In this document: in pieces, positions 9,978-21,550 of the stretch | Position numbering within the stretch: the stretch's first letter is position 1 | How the letters are laid out: each line of letters begins with the position of its first letter | Source: Scilla litardierei | Lineage: Eukaryota; Streptophyta; Magnoliopsida; Asparagales; Asparagaceae | DNA length: 64,000 nucleotides | NCBI GenBank assembly: GCA_030789695.1 | Contig: CM061139.1 | Span: 9,997,878 to 10,061,877, forward strand | Direction of reading: 5' to 3' | The notes under the pieces: generated by a model | The model's input: only the letters and a program-made list of their open reading frames with translations | What the model was told of the DNA's origin: nothing | Databases searched by the model: none | Translations under genes and position numbers: made by a program

Positions 9978-10596
9978 GGGGCCAACCCCCTCCTTGAAAC
10001 ATGCACCAAGCTCCAGATCTGAGTAGCTCCATTAAACGTGAGCTAGCCCGGATTGAAAGCTTAAATTAATATTTACACTTTCTCCCATTTCTTCATTGCA
10101 CCTAATCGGGCTCTGGAAAAACTACGAAGGAGTTCGGATCGGATCCGAAGTCTTGACGGATGATACACTCAAGTGAAACTTTCTGGAGCACGTGGTTGGC
10201 TCGGCGACAAGTGTGTTGCTCGCCTCAGGACGCGGTTTGGCTTGGGATGCGGTTAGGCACGTGGCACAGTTCGGCTTGGGAGAAGCGACTCGAGGCATCT
10301 CTTCAGAGTCAAAGAATGGTGGCTGAAAAAGATGATTTGTATTCCACAAAAACGAAGTTCCGGGTATGTAGTTTAATTTACATGCGTTTATAATTGCAAT
10401 AGTTTGATAGATCTATCTTTAGGGGTTGGTCGGACCCAACCCTGAGATAGTAGAGATTCTATCTTGGGTTTATTCTTTAGGGCAGTTCTTAAAATGGTTT
10501 TAAGATGATTTCCGCTGCTTTTCTTTGTTTTTGTCGTCCATTCGACTTAGGCCGGACGTTGATTGTATAGCCCTAAGGACCTAGAAAACTCTACAG

Positions 10597-10609
10597 TGGT
10601 ATTAGAGCC
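10597..10609 (+). other. Primer-binding site of M (initiator tRNA-Met)
   Basis: TGGTATTAGAGCC, one mismatch from the TGGTATCAGAGC complement of plant initiator tRNA-Met, one base after the LTR end. This fixes M as a plus-strand Ty1/copia element. Confidence 0.85.
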
Positions 10610-10915
10610 AGTCTACCTTGATCTATAATTTTGCAATTATAAAGTACATATGATGCAGAATGTTTTCTCCATGAGATGGAAGTTTATTATTAAGCTATTA
10701 AAATTATCGTTCTATGTGATTGTTTTAATTTCGAAAAACAGTTTTTTTTGAAAACTAGATCTATTTTAAAATCAGGTGATAATTTTAAAATTAGATCTTA
10801 ATAATTATCTGATAATATTACATTATTAATTGTTGTAACTTAATTTTGAGATAATTTTAGTTGCAAGTGTTCATGCCAACAATTCGGGAACCGTTTCTCC
10901 CATTCGCCCTTCTTG
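10610..10915 (+). mobile_element. Internal stub of copia element M
   Basis: AT-rich leader after the PBS, with a possible gag start ATG at 10873. Similarity to copia structure stops near 10916, where GC-rich LTR H begins. The rest of M is missing from the window. Confidence 0.5.
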
Positions 10916-11828
10916 TAGTGTGTGGGCTTAGAGGAAGGTGGCGTCGGAGTGGCGGGGTCAGGGCAAAGCTGCAGTGGCGGGGCTTGTAGGCTGGGTGACG
11001 GGGATGAGAGTTTTAGGGCACCGGGGTATTGGGCTCTGCAGGTGGAGGAAGGTGCGGGGAGTGTGTCGGAGACTTGGGAGATCGGAGGGGTGGTCGATGG
11101 CTGTCGGGGTTTAACTGGAGGTGGTCAAAGATGGAGAGAGGTTGGGAGGTGTGTGCGTGTGTGGCGTGCAGGCTAGAGGAGAGAGGAGGCATTTGCAGGC
11201 AGAGGGATGGCCCTACGGTTTGTTGGTGGTCGAAGAGGGTGTGGGTGGCTCTCGGGGTTGTAGGGGGGAGGAAGGAGGAGCAGGAGGTGGCCTTCGGTGG
11301 AGAGAGATTGGAGGCAGTGAGAGTGAGTTCTAGCGGCGTCGGAGAAAGGTTGAGGTGGGTGTGTGCGGTGTGCGGTGATGGGGGTTGCCTTAGGGTTTTG
11401 TAGGGGGGCTTGGGGTGCTGTAGAGAGCCTGGGGTTTAGAGATAGGGTTGGGTTCCCTTAGGGTTTTAGAAATAGGGTTGTGCGGCTGCTAGGGGTTTTT
11501 GTTTTGGGTTAGGGTTAAGTGTGGGGTTTTGTAAATAGAAAGTTTTTATAAGAAAACTGATTTGCTTTATTATTATTTGATTTAGTTTTAATAGTTTTTA
11601 TTAGGGAAATTAATAATAATTGATTTAAGGAAAGTTTGAATAATGAGTATTAATTAGGGAGAGAATAAAGGGTTAAAATGAGAGATTATTACTAAAATAG
11701 TTATAGTTTTAATTAGGATTTAAATAGGAAGTTTTCAAAAAGGAATTTGAATTTGAATTTTAAAACATTTGAATTTGAAATTTTAAATATAATAATAACA
11801 AGATTTAATAAGCTAACTAATGTAAGTA
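10916..11828 (-). repeat. Old LTR H, left part (interrupted by element B)
   Basis: GC-rich leader-like block (10920-11430), then AGGGTTTTG-rich and AT-rich sequence, resembling the U3-leader half of the A-type LTRs in minus orientation. It resumes at 20732 after element B and ends GTTACA at 20824. The left end has no TGTCACG start, so the LTR is truncated there. Confidence 0.6.
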
Positions 11829-12174
11829 TGTCACGACCCGCTTCCCTAAAATGGAGGCGAGACGTGAAAAGGTCCGCACGAGAGTGGAGCGGTGAAGCCC
11901 CAAACCCGATAAGCGTCCAATATACATAATCAGGTCCCTGTAACCACAACGGAATAACAATAATAACACAAGGAGAAACATGAAATAAAATCTCACATCT
12001 CAAATATTGTCCAACATGAAAATAAGTCCAACATCCAGAAAAGCCACCAGGCTAAAAGAAAAGAGTCTAAGGCCCAGAACAAGGCCAACAAAAGCAACAA
12101 CGACAAAGCAAGGTATAGGTGCTACGCACCGATAACAAACAACTGTCTAACAAAAGTAAAACACAACGGAGACA

Positions 12175-12281
12175 CTAGGACTGGCCCCAGTGTCCACGTA
12201 CTCCCCGCCAAACACGGGCTCGGGCTCGGCGACAGCAAACACCTCGTCCTCAACAAGGTACTCGGGCTCGGGATCTAACAT
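12175..12281 (-). pseudogene. LTR short acidic frame, element B copies (frameshifted)
   Basis: Starts MLDPEPEYLVEDEVF and reaches GGEYVDTG like its relatives, but at 107 nt it is not a whole number of codons: one base is lost before the shared QS-stop. The copy in the other LTR (18683-18789) has the same lesion, so it predates this insertion. Confidence 0.5.
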
Positions 12282-13022
12282 GTGTCACCCAAAAGAGTAA
12301 AGGGGCACATGTCAGCAAGTCTAAAAGACTTGGGCAAGGAAACTGAAAGTAAGGCAACTAGCAACCTAGCAGTTTAGTATGCATGGCATGGCAGTTATAA
12401 CATGAGTGCACAATTTAAGACATGGCAAGACAATTTGTACAAGAGAACAATCATCGGGCAAGGCAAGACAAGACAAGAGTAGCCACGCTACTATCGATCT
12501 CAATCAATTCACATTGTTGGTGTTTACGCCCTTCGCTGAATGGCTAGCATTTCAGACCGATCGGCACTAAACACAATTCACGTTTCACGGTTGTTTTGTA
12601 GATGTTTGCGCCCTTCGCTGAATGGCTAGCATGTCAGTCCGATCGGCCCCGAACACTACCCCACCCCAAAGAGTTTATGCCTTACAACTGCAGTTGTTGA
12701 TCAAACAGACTCCAAGTTGAATGGCCGCTTAACCCTCACCCCATCCCGCACTAAACAAGCCAGGGTCCCTGAACATGAGCCCAGCAAGTGAGCCAGGGTT
12801 GCCCCGCACGGGAGCTTGTTTCTTAGTTCACAATTCAATATCGAGCGTTGGGGTTTCCAACTACAGGGCTCGCTTCTGGAACACGAGCCAGGTAACACAA
12901 GTAGTGTAGCAAAGCTACGCAATCACGGGATCACCAAAACAATGCAATGACATGACATTTAATTTGCGTACCGTTAATGGAAAGTAAACATGACATGGTA
13001 TTTGTGCAACATGCTAAATGTC

Positions 13023-13161
13023 GGAATTAGCTTCGTTGTCAAGCTAATTCCCCAATTTGCGCCTAGGCGAGTATCATTTCGTCGCCTAGCCTCTTTTACG
13101 CCTATAACAAGAAAATGGCCTAAAACATGGCCTAAACCCTAGGTGGCAAGTTTCACTTGCC
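13023..13161 (-). ncRNA. Three-hairpin block of the LTR leader, element B
   Basis: Hairpin 1 (13023-13051): GGAATTAGCTT, loop CGTTGTC, AAGCTAATTCC, a perfect 11-bp stem that differs in sequence from those in A and C. Hairpin 2 (13063-13089): CTAGGCGA...TCGCCTAG. Hairpin 3 (13145-13161): GGCAAGT-TTC-ACTTGCC. Repeated in the other LTR from 19531. Confidence 0.6.
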
Positions 13162-13594
13162 TAGCACCAGGGATGACGATCACTTCGTCACACGGATGCT
13201 AATCTACGGGGAAATCGCTGTTAAGGGGGAAACAACACCAACACATGAAACAAATTAGGGTTTTCATAAAATTATAAATAGGTTAAGAAAACAATGGTAG
13301 AACGATTTCTTACCAAGAGGAGACGGAAGAAACACTCCGAGGAGCCCTAGGATCAGATCTGGAAGCAAATGGAGAAGTTTGGGGAAACTAGGGTTCTTGG
13401 GGGATCTTGGGGGATTTGATGGATTTTGGGTGAGATTTGGGGAAGATGAGAGGTAGATGGAGAAGATGGATGGTTTGGATGATGGATTTAGGGCTTGGAA
13501 TGAAGAAATGGAGCTTGGAGGAAGATGGGGGATCAATGGGGGCGATTTTAGGGTTTAGGGTCGAGTTGGAGGAGAAGAAAATGTTTGGGTCGGG

Positions 13595-13602
13595 TTTAAA
13601 TA
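13595..13602 (-). promoter_or_regulatory. TATA-like box of the element B LTR
   Basis: Minus strand TATTTAAA within CCTATTTAAACCC, about 45 bp downstream of the hairpin array. The copy in the other LTR lies at 20103-20110. Confidence 0.6.
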
Positions 13603-13647
13603 GGATGGGCTGGCGGCTAGGGCAAAACTAGGGTTTACAGCACTAGT

Positions 13648-13948
13648 TAGTCGGTCAAAGAACAACCACTGACCGACTAGTTTGGCAACTAGTCGGTCGG
13701 TCGACCAACGCAGACCGACTAAGTGTAAACAGTAGCTACAGGTGAAAATAGGATCTAGAATTAGTCGGTCCATGAACAAGTACTGACCGACTAGTTTAAC
13801 ATCTAGTCGGTCGATGAACGTTCTTAGACCGACTAAGAGTAAACAGTAACTCCTGAGAAATTTAGAAAGCTAACTAGTCGGTCCAAGAAGGATTGCCGAC
13901 CGACTGGATCGTCATCTAGTCGGTCGATGGCCCTTCTTACACCGGCTA
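13648..13948 (-). promoter_or_regulatory. AGTCGGTC hairpin array in U3 of element B
   Basis: Three units of about 110 bp, each made of two inverted pairs TAGTCGGTC-(about 14 nt)-GACCGACTA joined by a short AT spacer. Units are separated by spacers that twice contain GTAAACAGTA. It sits immediately upstream of the TATA box on the minus strand. The second LTR has the same array at 20156-20456. A homologous module is found in copia LTR I. Confidence 0.8.
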
Positions 13949-14218
13949 ATGAGCACCAAAAGTTCCGATACGGAGCGCGGGGCCCCGGGATCGATTCCTA
14001 AGACTCCTAGGCTTGATCTAATAGTAAGTTATGACCGTTATGAAGTCCGTCACGAGTGACACACTTCGAAATCGACGATCCTAAGGAAGAACCGAGAAAA
14101 CACGACGAATCGATCGAAATTGAAAACTACGGAGACGAAAGCCACACAAGAGGAGAAAATTCACCAAAACATATATTATATTATATTAAATCCAGATACA
14201 TGAAAAGCGGTCGTTACA

Positions 14219-17200
14219 TCCTACCCACCTTAGATTAAAGTCCGTCCTCGGACTTTCTAACTATAGCTATATCTAGTCGCCCTAGTAACTACCCTCAATC
14301 AATACCGCATCAACATATCAACCAAGTACATTCATTTCAAGTGCTTATATATATATACCCTAGGTAATCAATTATTAACACCACGGAAGTAAATATATAT
14401 TCACGCACATAGTACTCTTATACTTATTATAATCAAACAACTCCATTCACGTATTCAAATCATTCATATGGCAAGTATATTCCATATAGCTACAAAACAC
14501 TTATTACACACTATGTGAAAATAACCAAGTCTCTTACTTATTTGAAAATAATTTCACACTAGAAAATACCATCGGAAACTACGCGTATGAGTAACTATCT
14601 ATGGACATGACAATAAGAATACTCTAATCCTTATACCTCCTAGTATACGTCAAAACAACCAACATGCGAAATCACACCATACAATTGTTAAAACAATTTC
14701 ACTATATCTAACATACATTCATCATCGTTATGATTCCATCATTTACAATCATTCAAATACATGCACACATTTCACCGTATTACCACTTCATATATATATA
14801 GTCCTATAGCTATAATTACGACACGCCATACATATCATAGTCACCAAATCCTATAACTACCACATACTCACCCGTGCATGGTGCACACCCACACACGCCA
14901 ATATTTCATTCATATATACACCAATCACACCACTATAAGTTTAGTACATCTACGCACCTAGTTTAGCTAGCGCACATATATATTCACGCAATCAAATCCT
15001 TAGTGAATAACTATACCACAAGACCAACTCACATAACTATATATTGGTATGGCCACCCACAATCGTGTGCGTAACACAACTGGCACAAACAATCCAAACA
15101 TTATACATACATCATCCATCACTATACACCAACCACATATAGTACACCAATGTACATAGAGTATACCCACTCAAGCTTGAGTGAGACTCAAAACATAGCG
15201 GAATAATTCCATATACGTAACATAGCATCCATATATATATATATATATATATGCCAATACTAGCCAATGCATACACGTCTACCAACATAACCACATACAT
15301 ATTTAAATGTCAAACACCCTTAATATCTAACCAGGTAATATCACATATTTCAGCCAATTCATATATCATGATATTCTTACAAACATCAGCACACCTATAA
15401 TTACAGTACTCTCCCTAATAAAAGTATTTACCCATAGTCACACCCAAGCATCGTATATATATTCATACCATATCCATCCACTTATAATTGGCACACCAAT
15501 ACACTTACTTCATCCATTAGTCAAGATGTGCAATAGCCGCGTATACCTCATGGTATACACACATACGACATCCAAAAAGCAAGCAATACCAATCAAAATT
15601 ATATTTCTACTACCATATATATATATATATATCACATATATACTCACGCAGCAATTTCATAACTACTCACGCCTACGCACAATATGTAACTACGTACGAG
15701 CACACACTCACACGTACAACACATAGGTCACATAATAGGCATACCCACTTTAACTATACGTACACCCATTATTATCACACCCAGCATACATATAGTTTCA
15801 CCAATCATATTATTTCAACCATCATAAGTATCTCCAACTATGTACACCCTATTCAGACATTCCAATACAGAATCTTATATACATAGACGCCCCTAGAGTG
15901 GCATAGCTATCCTCGCACATATCCATAAATATTAACACACTTACAATTCATAATATCACGAATAACTCTGAGTATGTATATATCACACAATAGACAACAT
16001 CACCAGAAACACTAGAAGTATAAAACGGTCATATTTTGAAAATTCGGAATTCCCTTCCAAAAACGATATTTGAAGATCGATAAAATCAGTCGTTAGAAAT
16101 AAGTTTGAGTTGAATGCTCACAATAAGAGGAAATGATTTATTGGCTTAACGGAAATCATCATGAAGGGAAACAAAGCGTTCTTACGCACGTTAAGGACGT
16201 AGTTTTAGAAAATATTATACGGCAATGATTTAATAATGTTGGCAAAAGTCTTGAAACGAAATTTAATTAACGAAAGAATCCTAAATTTATGCCAAATACT
16301 TTCAAAAATCTTTAAGCCAGGAAAATTCAAATAATCAATATTGAAACCACCTTTTTGTGCAACCGGGATTTGCCGAAAGAAACCATTTTACACAAAGCTC
16401 TTAACATACAGGCTAATGAGCCTAATACGGATATATGAAAACATTCGAAATTCAACTTAGTTTAGAAATTATTCTAAAGCATGTGTGGTGGACGGAAAAC
16501 TCAGTAGTAGGTTTGTCAAAATTTGTAATAAGCTTTAAAACCACACTATGAAAGGTCTAGATCGTGAGAAAGTTATGAAGACGTAATTTTCCAAAAATTG
16601 TAATAGGGGAAATGTTGAACATATCCTAGGTTGGTTGAAAACTGGAATCATGTGCAACATGAAAAGTATATTAAAGGAAACGCGATGAGTCAATTTTGTG
16701 GCATACGTAAGATAAGGAAATTTATAAATCGAATTGGGCAAAAATAAAGATACAGTTCGGAATAAAATTTATATAAGAGGGGACAAGGTATTTTCATGGG
16801 TACGGAAGGTATAGACTGGCGAAACACAAAATGGGTTAGTATTCCAAATTTTCGACAAAGTTTTAGAGATCTTTAAGTCAACGAAGGAGCATGAAGTGTA
16901 AATATATAAATATTAAAATTTCGAACGAATTTAAACTTAGGAAAAAGGAAGTCGAAGGGATACCTTCAGAAAGTCAAGATTTGCAACGGAGAGGTCCGAA
17001 AATATTTTACGGCAACAGCTTACTATATCACTTCGGTGAAATTTTGAAATTCGAAGAATGAAATCCGATCAACTATAGCGTGAAAATTTAGGCCCATGCT
17101 AAATGCTTACGAGTTTTAAAAACTGAAGAGAAATTCCAAATAAATATCCTTTAAAAAAATATACCTTTTAGAAGGACCCGGATTTGCCAAATAACTGATT

Positions 17201-17460
17201 TATACAAGACCTTAAAGTACGAGTTCAATGAACCTAGAACTGATATATGAAAGTAATTGAAATCCTACTTATCTTGGAAGATATTCTAAAGTAATCAAAT
17301 TAGTAGTAAAGCTCTTAAAACCAAAATACGAGGAATATCGGTTAGCAAAAGATACGAGATTAAAAATTTCAACCAATAGACTTCAAAATCTACGAAGGGA
17401 TTTTAACTCGATCGAATAGGAAGGAATTAAATATTTAAGGAAAAGGGGGCCTTCAAGAAT
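14219..17460 (-). other. AT-rich non-coding cargo of element B
   Basis: Begins with the polypurine tract (TCCTACCCACCTTA on plus) and CTCGGACTTTCTAACTATA. It has no frame longer than about 70 codons with any resemblance to protein. It aligns along its length, with many changes, to 29345-31900 of C, and more weakly to the reverse complement of 52000-54215 of D. Landmarks include the palindrome CTCAAGCTTGAG (15170-15181) and GTATACCTCATGGTATAC (15541-15558). Rich in short TA and CA runs. It replaces pol. Confidence 0.75.
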
Positions 17461-17479
17461 TGCTTCTACACGAAGCACC

Positions 17480-17520
17480 AGGATGCAATGCACATTGATG
17501 CACCAGAGTCAAGAGGACTC
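17480..17520 (-). pseudogene. Protease active-site stub (element B)
   Basis: The minus strand keeps a DSGASMCI-type protease active site (Asp codon at 17508-17510), preceded one frame away by ARVL as in element A. The domain stops within a few residues, where the cargo begins. Truncated and frameshifted. Confidence 0.7.
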
Positions 17521-17631
17521 GTGCCAGAAACGTGCAGACCCAAATCACTCAACAACCAACCCAGCAATCAAACTCCATTCTACCAGCATAACACATTCAA
17601 GCAACCAAACATGTTCAAACAAACAAGACTG

Positions 17632-18192
17632 TCAAAAAGGAAGAAGGTAACTAAACTGAGGGTTACCTGCAATAACCCCATCCACAGTCTCAGCCTCAAC
17701 TACGGCCATCGGGGAAGCCTGCCTCCTCAGCGGAAAAGCCTGCCGAAAAGCCTGCCTCTGTGGGACAAGGGGTACCCCACGACCAGCAGGCACCGGGGCT
17801 CTCTGCTGCAACGGCGAGTCAGCAACAGGTGCCTTCCAAGGCTGCTTCAACCTCGGGCACTCTCTGAGAACAAGGGCGGGATCTCCACAGGCAATACATT
17901 GCCCCAAGAACCTCCTACACTGTTCCTTCTTATGACCAATCTTGCCACAGTGATGGCACATCTTCCGACTCGGCCCAGCTTCCGGTGCTTGCTGCTGCGG
18001 AACTCCATCCGACGCCTTCCGCAGCCGATTTGCATGCCGACAATCTTTCGCCGAATGAGTAGCACCACCACAAACCAGACACTGACCTAGAAAGCTTCTG
18101 CACGACCCCTTGAGGTGCCCGATCTTGCCGCAGAAGTAGCAAGCCTTCAGAGCAGATCCACCACCAGCGCGGGTCTGACGTCTTCTAGCCAT
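17632..18192 (-). CDS. Gag-derived protein with four zinc knuckles (element B)
   Basis: An open 186-aa frame starting MARRRQTRAGGG. Residues 18-31 CYFCGKIGHLKGSC, 38-51 CLVCGGATHSAKDC and then CHHCGKIGHKKEQC are good CX2CX4HX4C knuckles; the fourth, CIACGDPALVLREC, has lost its His. The two pairs look like a tandem duplication of one pair. After them come Pro/Gln/Arg-rich linkers and FRQAF/LRRQA repeats leading toward the protease. No capsid domain precedes the knuckles. It lies about 145 bp inside the 5' LTR. An intact frame in a young copy leaves open that a small RNA-binding protein is still made. Confidence 0.75.
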   Translation of the reverse strand: MARRRQTRAGGGSALKACYFCGKIGHLKGSCRSFLGQCLVCGGATHSAKDCRHANRLRKASDGVPQQQAPEAGPSRKMCHHCGKIGHKKEQCRRFLGQCIACGDPALVLRECPRLKQPWKAPVADSPLQQRAPVPAGRGVPLVPQRQAFRQAFPLRRQASPMAVVEAETVDGVIAGNPQFSYLLPF

Positions 18193-18304
18193 CTAGCGCC
18201 AGAGAAACGGGCCAAAATTAGACTCACAGCTTAATGACTCGGATGTCGAACTTAGTTTATTGGACATTCTAATATTATTATCGTTATTCCCAAAATCGCA
18301 GTTA

Positions 18305-18336
18305 CAGAAGGACCTGCATGGGCCACCACTAAAACC
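18305..18336 (-). other. Primer-binding-site region of element B
   Basis: Minus strand GGTTTTAG then TGGTGGCCCATGCAGGTCC, the same as in A and D. Adjacent to the 5' LTR at 18337. Confidence 0.6.
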
Positions 18337-20726
18337 TGTCACGACCCGCTTCCCTAAAATGGAGGCGAGACGTGAAAAGGTCCGCACGAGAGTGGAGCGG
18401 TGAAGCCCCAAACCCGATAAGCGTCCAATATACATAATCAGGTCCCTGTAACCACAACGGAATAACAATAATAACACAAGGAGAAACATGAAATAAAATC
18501 TCACATCTCAAATATTGTCCAACATGAAAATAAGTCCAACATCCAGAAAAGCCACCAGGCTAAAAGAAAAGAGTCTAAGGCCCAGAACAAGGCCAACAAA
18601 ATCAACAACGACAAAGCAAGGTATAGGTGCTACGCACCGATAACAAACAACTGTCTAACAAAAGTAAAACACAACGGAGACACTAGGACTGGCCCCAGTG
18701 TCCACGTACTCCCCGCCAAACACGGGCTCGGGCTCGGCGACAGCAAACACCTCGTCCTCAACAAGGTACTCGGGCTCGGGATCTAACATGTGTCACCCAA
18801 AAGAGTAAAGGGGCACATGTCAGCAAGTCTAAAAGACTTGGGCAAGGAAACTGAAAGTAAGGCAACTAGCAACCTAGCAGTTTAGTATGCATGGCATGGC
18901 AGTTATAACATGAGTGCACAATTTAAGACATGGCAAGACAATTTGTACAAGAGAACAATCATCGGGCAAGGCAAGACAAGACAAGAGTAGCCACGCTACT
19001 ATCGATCTCAATCAATTCACATTGTTGGTGTTTACGCCCTTCGCTGAATGGCTAGCATTTCAGACCGATCGGCACTAAACACAATTCACGTTTCACGGTT
19101 GTTTTGTAGATGTTTGTGCCCTTCGTTGAATGGCTAGCATGTCAGTCCGATCGGCCCCAAACACTACCCCACCCCAAAGAGTTTACGTCTTACAACTGCA
19201 GTTGTTGATCAAACAGACTCCCAGTTGAATGGCCGCTTAACCCTCACCCCATCCCGCACTAAACAAGCCAGGGTCCCTGAACATGAGCCCAGCAAGTGAG
19301 CCAGGGTTGCCCCGCACGGGAGCTTGTTTCTTAGTTCACAATTCAATATCGAGCGTTGGGGTTTCCAACTACAGGGCTCGCTTCTGGAACACGAGCCAGG
19401 TAACACAAGTAGTGTAGCAAAGCTACGCAATCACGGGATCACCAAAACAATGCAATGACATGACATTTAATTTGCGTACCGTTAATGGAAAGTAAACATG
19501 ACATGGTATTTGTGCAACATGCTAAATGTCGGAATTAGCTTCGTTGTCAAGCTAATTCCCCAATTTGCGCCTAGGCGAGTATCATTTCGTCGCCTAGCCT
19601 CTTTTACGCCTATAACAAGAAAATGGCCTAAAACATGGCCTAAACCCTAGGTGGCAAGTTTCACTTGCCTAGCACCGGGGATGACGATCACTTCGTCACA
19701 CGGATGCTAATCTACGGGGAAATCGCTGTTAAGGGGGAAACAACACCAACACATGAAACAAATTAGGGTTTTCATAAAATTATAAATAGGTTAAGAAAAC
19801 AATGGTAGAACGATTTCTTACCAAGAGGAGACGGAAGAAACACTCCGAGGAGCCCTAGGATCAGATCTGGAAGCAAATGGAGAAGTTTGGGGAAACTAGG
19901 GTTCTTGGGGGATCTTTGGGGATTTGATGGATTTTGGGTGAGATTTGGGGAAGATGAGAGGTAGATGGAGAAGATGGATGGTTTGGATGATGGATTTAGG
20001 GCTTGGAATGAAGAAATGGAGCTTGGAGGAAGATGGGGGATCAATGGGGGCGATTTTAGGGTTTAGGGTCGAGTTGGAGGAGAAGAAAATGTTTGGGTCG
20101 GGTTTAAATAGGATGGGCTGGCGGCTAGGGCAAAACTAGGGTTTACAGCACTAGTTAGTCGGTCAAAGAACAACCACTGACCGACTAGTTTGGCAACTAG
20201 TCGGTCGGTCGACCAACGCAGACCGACTAAGTGTAAACAGTAGCTACAGGTGAAAATAGGATCTAGAATTAGTCGGTCCATGAACAAGTACTGACCGACT
20301 AGTTTAACATCTAGTCGGTCGATGAACGTTCTTAGACCGACTAAGAGTAAACAGTAACTCCTGAGAAATTTAGAAAGCTAACTAGTCGGTCCAAGAAGGA
20401 TTGCCGACCGACTGGATCGTCATCTAGTCGGTCGGTGGCCCTTCTTACACCGGCTAATGAGCACCAAAAGTTCCGATATGGAGCGCGGGGCCCCGGGATC
20501 GATTCCTAAGACTCCTAGGCTTGATCTAATAGTAAGATATGACCGTTATGAAGTCCGTCACGAGTGACACACTTCGAAATCGACGATCCTAAGGAAGAAC
20601 CGAGAAAACACGACGAATCGATCGAAATTGAAAACTACGGAGACGAAAGCCACACAAGAGGAGAAAATTCACCAAAACATATATTATATTATATTAAATC
20701 CAGATACATGAAAAGCGGTCGTTACA
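18337..20726 (-). repeat. 5' LTR of element B
   Basis: 2390 bp, about 99.5% identical to 11829-14218. It repeats every internal feature 6508 bp further on: acidic frame 18683-18789, hairpins from 19531, TATA 20103-20110, AGTCGGTC array 20156-20456. Confidence 0.93.
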
Positions 20727-20731
20727 AAGTA

Positions 20732-20824
20732 TATTAATTATATCAACACATCAAAAGTATAATAATGAAAGACATTACTAAATAAAACTCAACTCCAGCG
20801 TATCCGAAAATACAGGTCGTTACA
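20732..20824 (-). repeat. Old LTR H, terminal part
   Basis: Resumes after element B and ends GGTCGTTACA, the same terminus as the A/B LTRs. Just outside, the minus strand reads AAGAGGGTGAAGAAG, purine-rich enough to be a polypurine tract, so H may have been a 3' LTR. Confidence 0.55.
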
Positions 20825-21091
20825 CTTCTTCACCCTCTTAGATCTCCGCATTCCTTCATCGCCTGCATAATTGTCGATGTGTACCTGGGATGGACCGGAT
20901 GTCTTCTCATGGTCCTCAACATGGACCTCATCACCTCCCTCAACAGGGACGTTGACCATCAACTCTTTGCCTGGTCGCTGAGTGGACTGGACTGGAAGAT
21001 TAACAATGTATGTCAATGTCTTCTCTACTGACGTGTCTCCTTTTGAGCCGGACACTATTAGTCTTACCGATGTCGGGGAGGATTCCTCCAA
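20789..21091 (-). CDS. Unrecognised 100-aa frame running into LTR H
   Basis: Starts MEESSPTSVRLIVSGSKGD and passes through acidic VEGGDEVHVEDHEKTSG to a basic RRSKRVKK before entering the LTR terminus and stopping. If H is a 3' LTR, this could be the last part of its pol or an extra ORF. I recognise no domain. It may equally be chance. Confidence 0.25.
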   Translation of the reverse strand: MEESSPTSVRLIVSGSKGDTSVEKTLTYIVNLPVQSTQRPGKELMVNVPVEGGDEVHVEDHEKTSGPSQVHIDNYAGDEGMRRSKRVKKCNDLYFRIRWS

Positions 21092-21242
21092 GTGCCGAAC
21101 AACATTTGGTGAGCTCGAAGGAATGATTCAAGGATCTATGCACTGCGCTCTATTAGAAAGACGACAGAGCTTCATTCCTTCGTTGGATGGACGTGTGTGC
21201 CCATTGACCCACACACGGTGAAGATGGAAGCTACTACAGGCG

Positions 21243-21326
21243 CTTCACGTAAGGCGTGTCTTGCAACACTGTGTAGGCTGAAGACTTCCCGTAAGGCATG
21301 TCCTGCAACACAGTGTAGGCTGAAGA
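21243..21326 (+). repeat. Two tandem copies of a 42-bp unit
   Basis: CTTC(A/C)CGTAAGGC...GTAGGCTGAAGA twice, with a degenerate third copy near 21432-21466. 42 bp is 14 codons: the plus frame 21197-21484 repeats SRKACLATLCRLKT and SRKACPATQCRLKS. The flanks (20825-21550) show no other recognisable feature. Confidence 0.7.
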
Positions 21327-21550
21327 GCAGGAACACAGTGGTAGTCTGCGTCTGTGGAGTTGGTCTTGAAAGAGCAAGTCTCTTGACCACGGTCTATAGA
21401 GGCAATGGTTCTCGAGCAATGTTCGAGCTTGATGTAAGGCATGTGTCACCAATGCAGTGGGAGCTGAATGATTGGCTTGATTGAGCAGGGGCAGATGGAT
21501 GATCGTCCGGGGGGAGGGGGCTCGTGGTCTTATGTGTTCGAGGGGAGGCT

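Larger units (their letters stand above)
8974..10595 (+). repeat. Ty1/copia 5' LTR (M)
   Basis: Starts TGTTGGAAGAAGTCCAACAT, a start typical of plant copia LTRs, and ends CTACA at 10595, one base before an initiator-Met primer site. A TATA box at 9968 and a run of perfect inverted repeats upstream (9522-9652) fit a U3 promoter. The 3' half of the element is not in the window. Confidence 0.78.
11829..14218 (-). repeat. 3' LTR of element B
   Basis: TGTCACGACC...GTTACA. It contains, from the U3 end: an AGTCGGTC hairpin array, a TATA box, a G-rich leader, the three-hairpin block, minisatellite and short acidic frame. Closely related in layout to LTR E (62542 onward). Confidence 0.93.
11829..20726 (-). 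mobile_element. Element B: young chromovirus derivative with gag/PR remnant and non-coding cargo
   Basis: Complete 8898-bp insertion flanked by the perfect target duplication AAGTA (11824-11828 and 20727-20731). Two LTRs of 2390 bp each differ at about 12 positions by eye, roughly 0.5%, which indicates a recent insertion. The internal 4118 bp carries only zinc knuckles, a protease stub and a 3.2-kb AT-rich cargo. With no RT, RNase H or integrase, it must have moved using proteins from another element. Confidence 0.93.

Noticed and set aside
13648..13948. Regularly spaced AGTCGGTC repeats look at first like a CRISPR array
   Set aside because: The repeats are inverted pairs of 8-9 bp inside a plant LTR, spacers are themselves similar, and the DNA is clearly eukaryotic.
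15225..15255. TA microsatellites in the B cargo as an origin or matrix attachment site
   Set aside because: Short TA runs are common in AT-rich plant DNA and nothing else supports a function.
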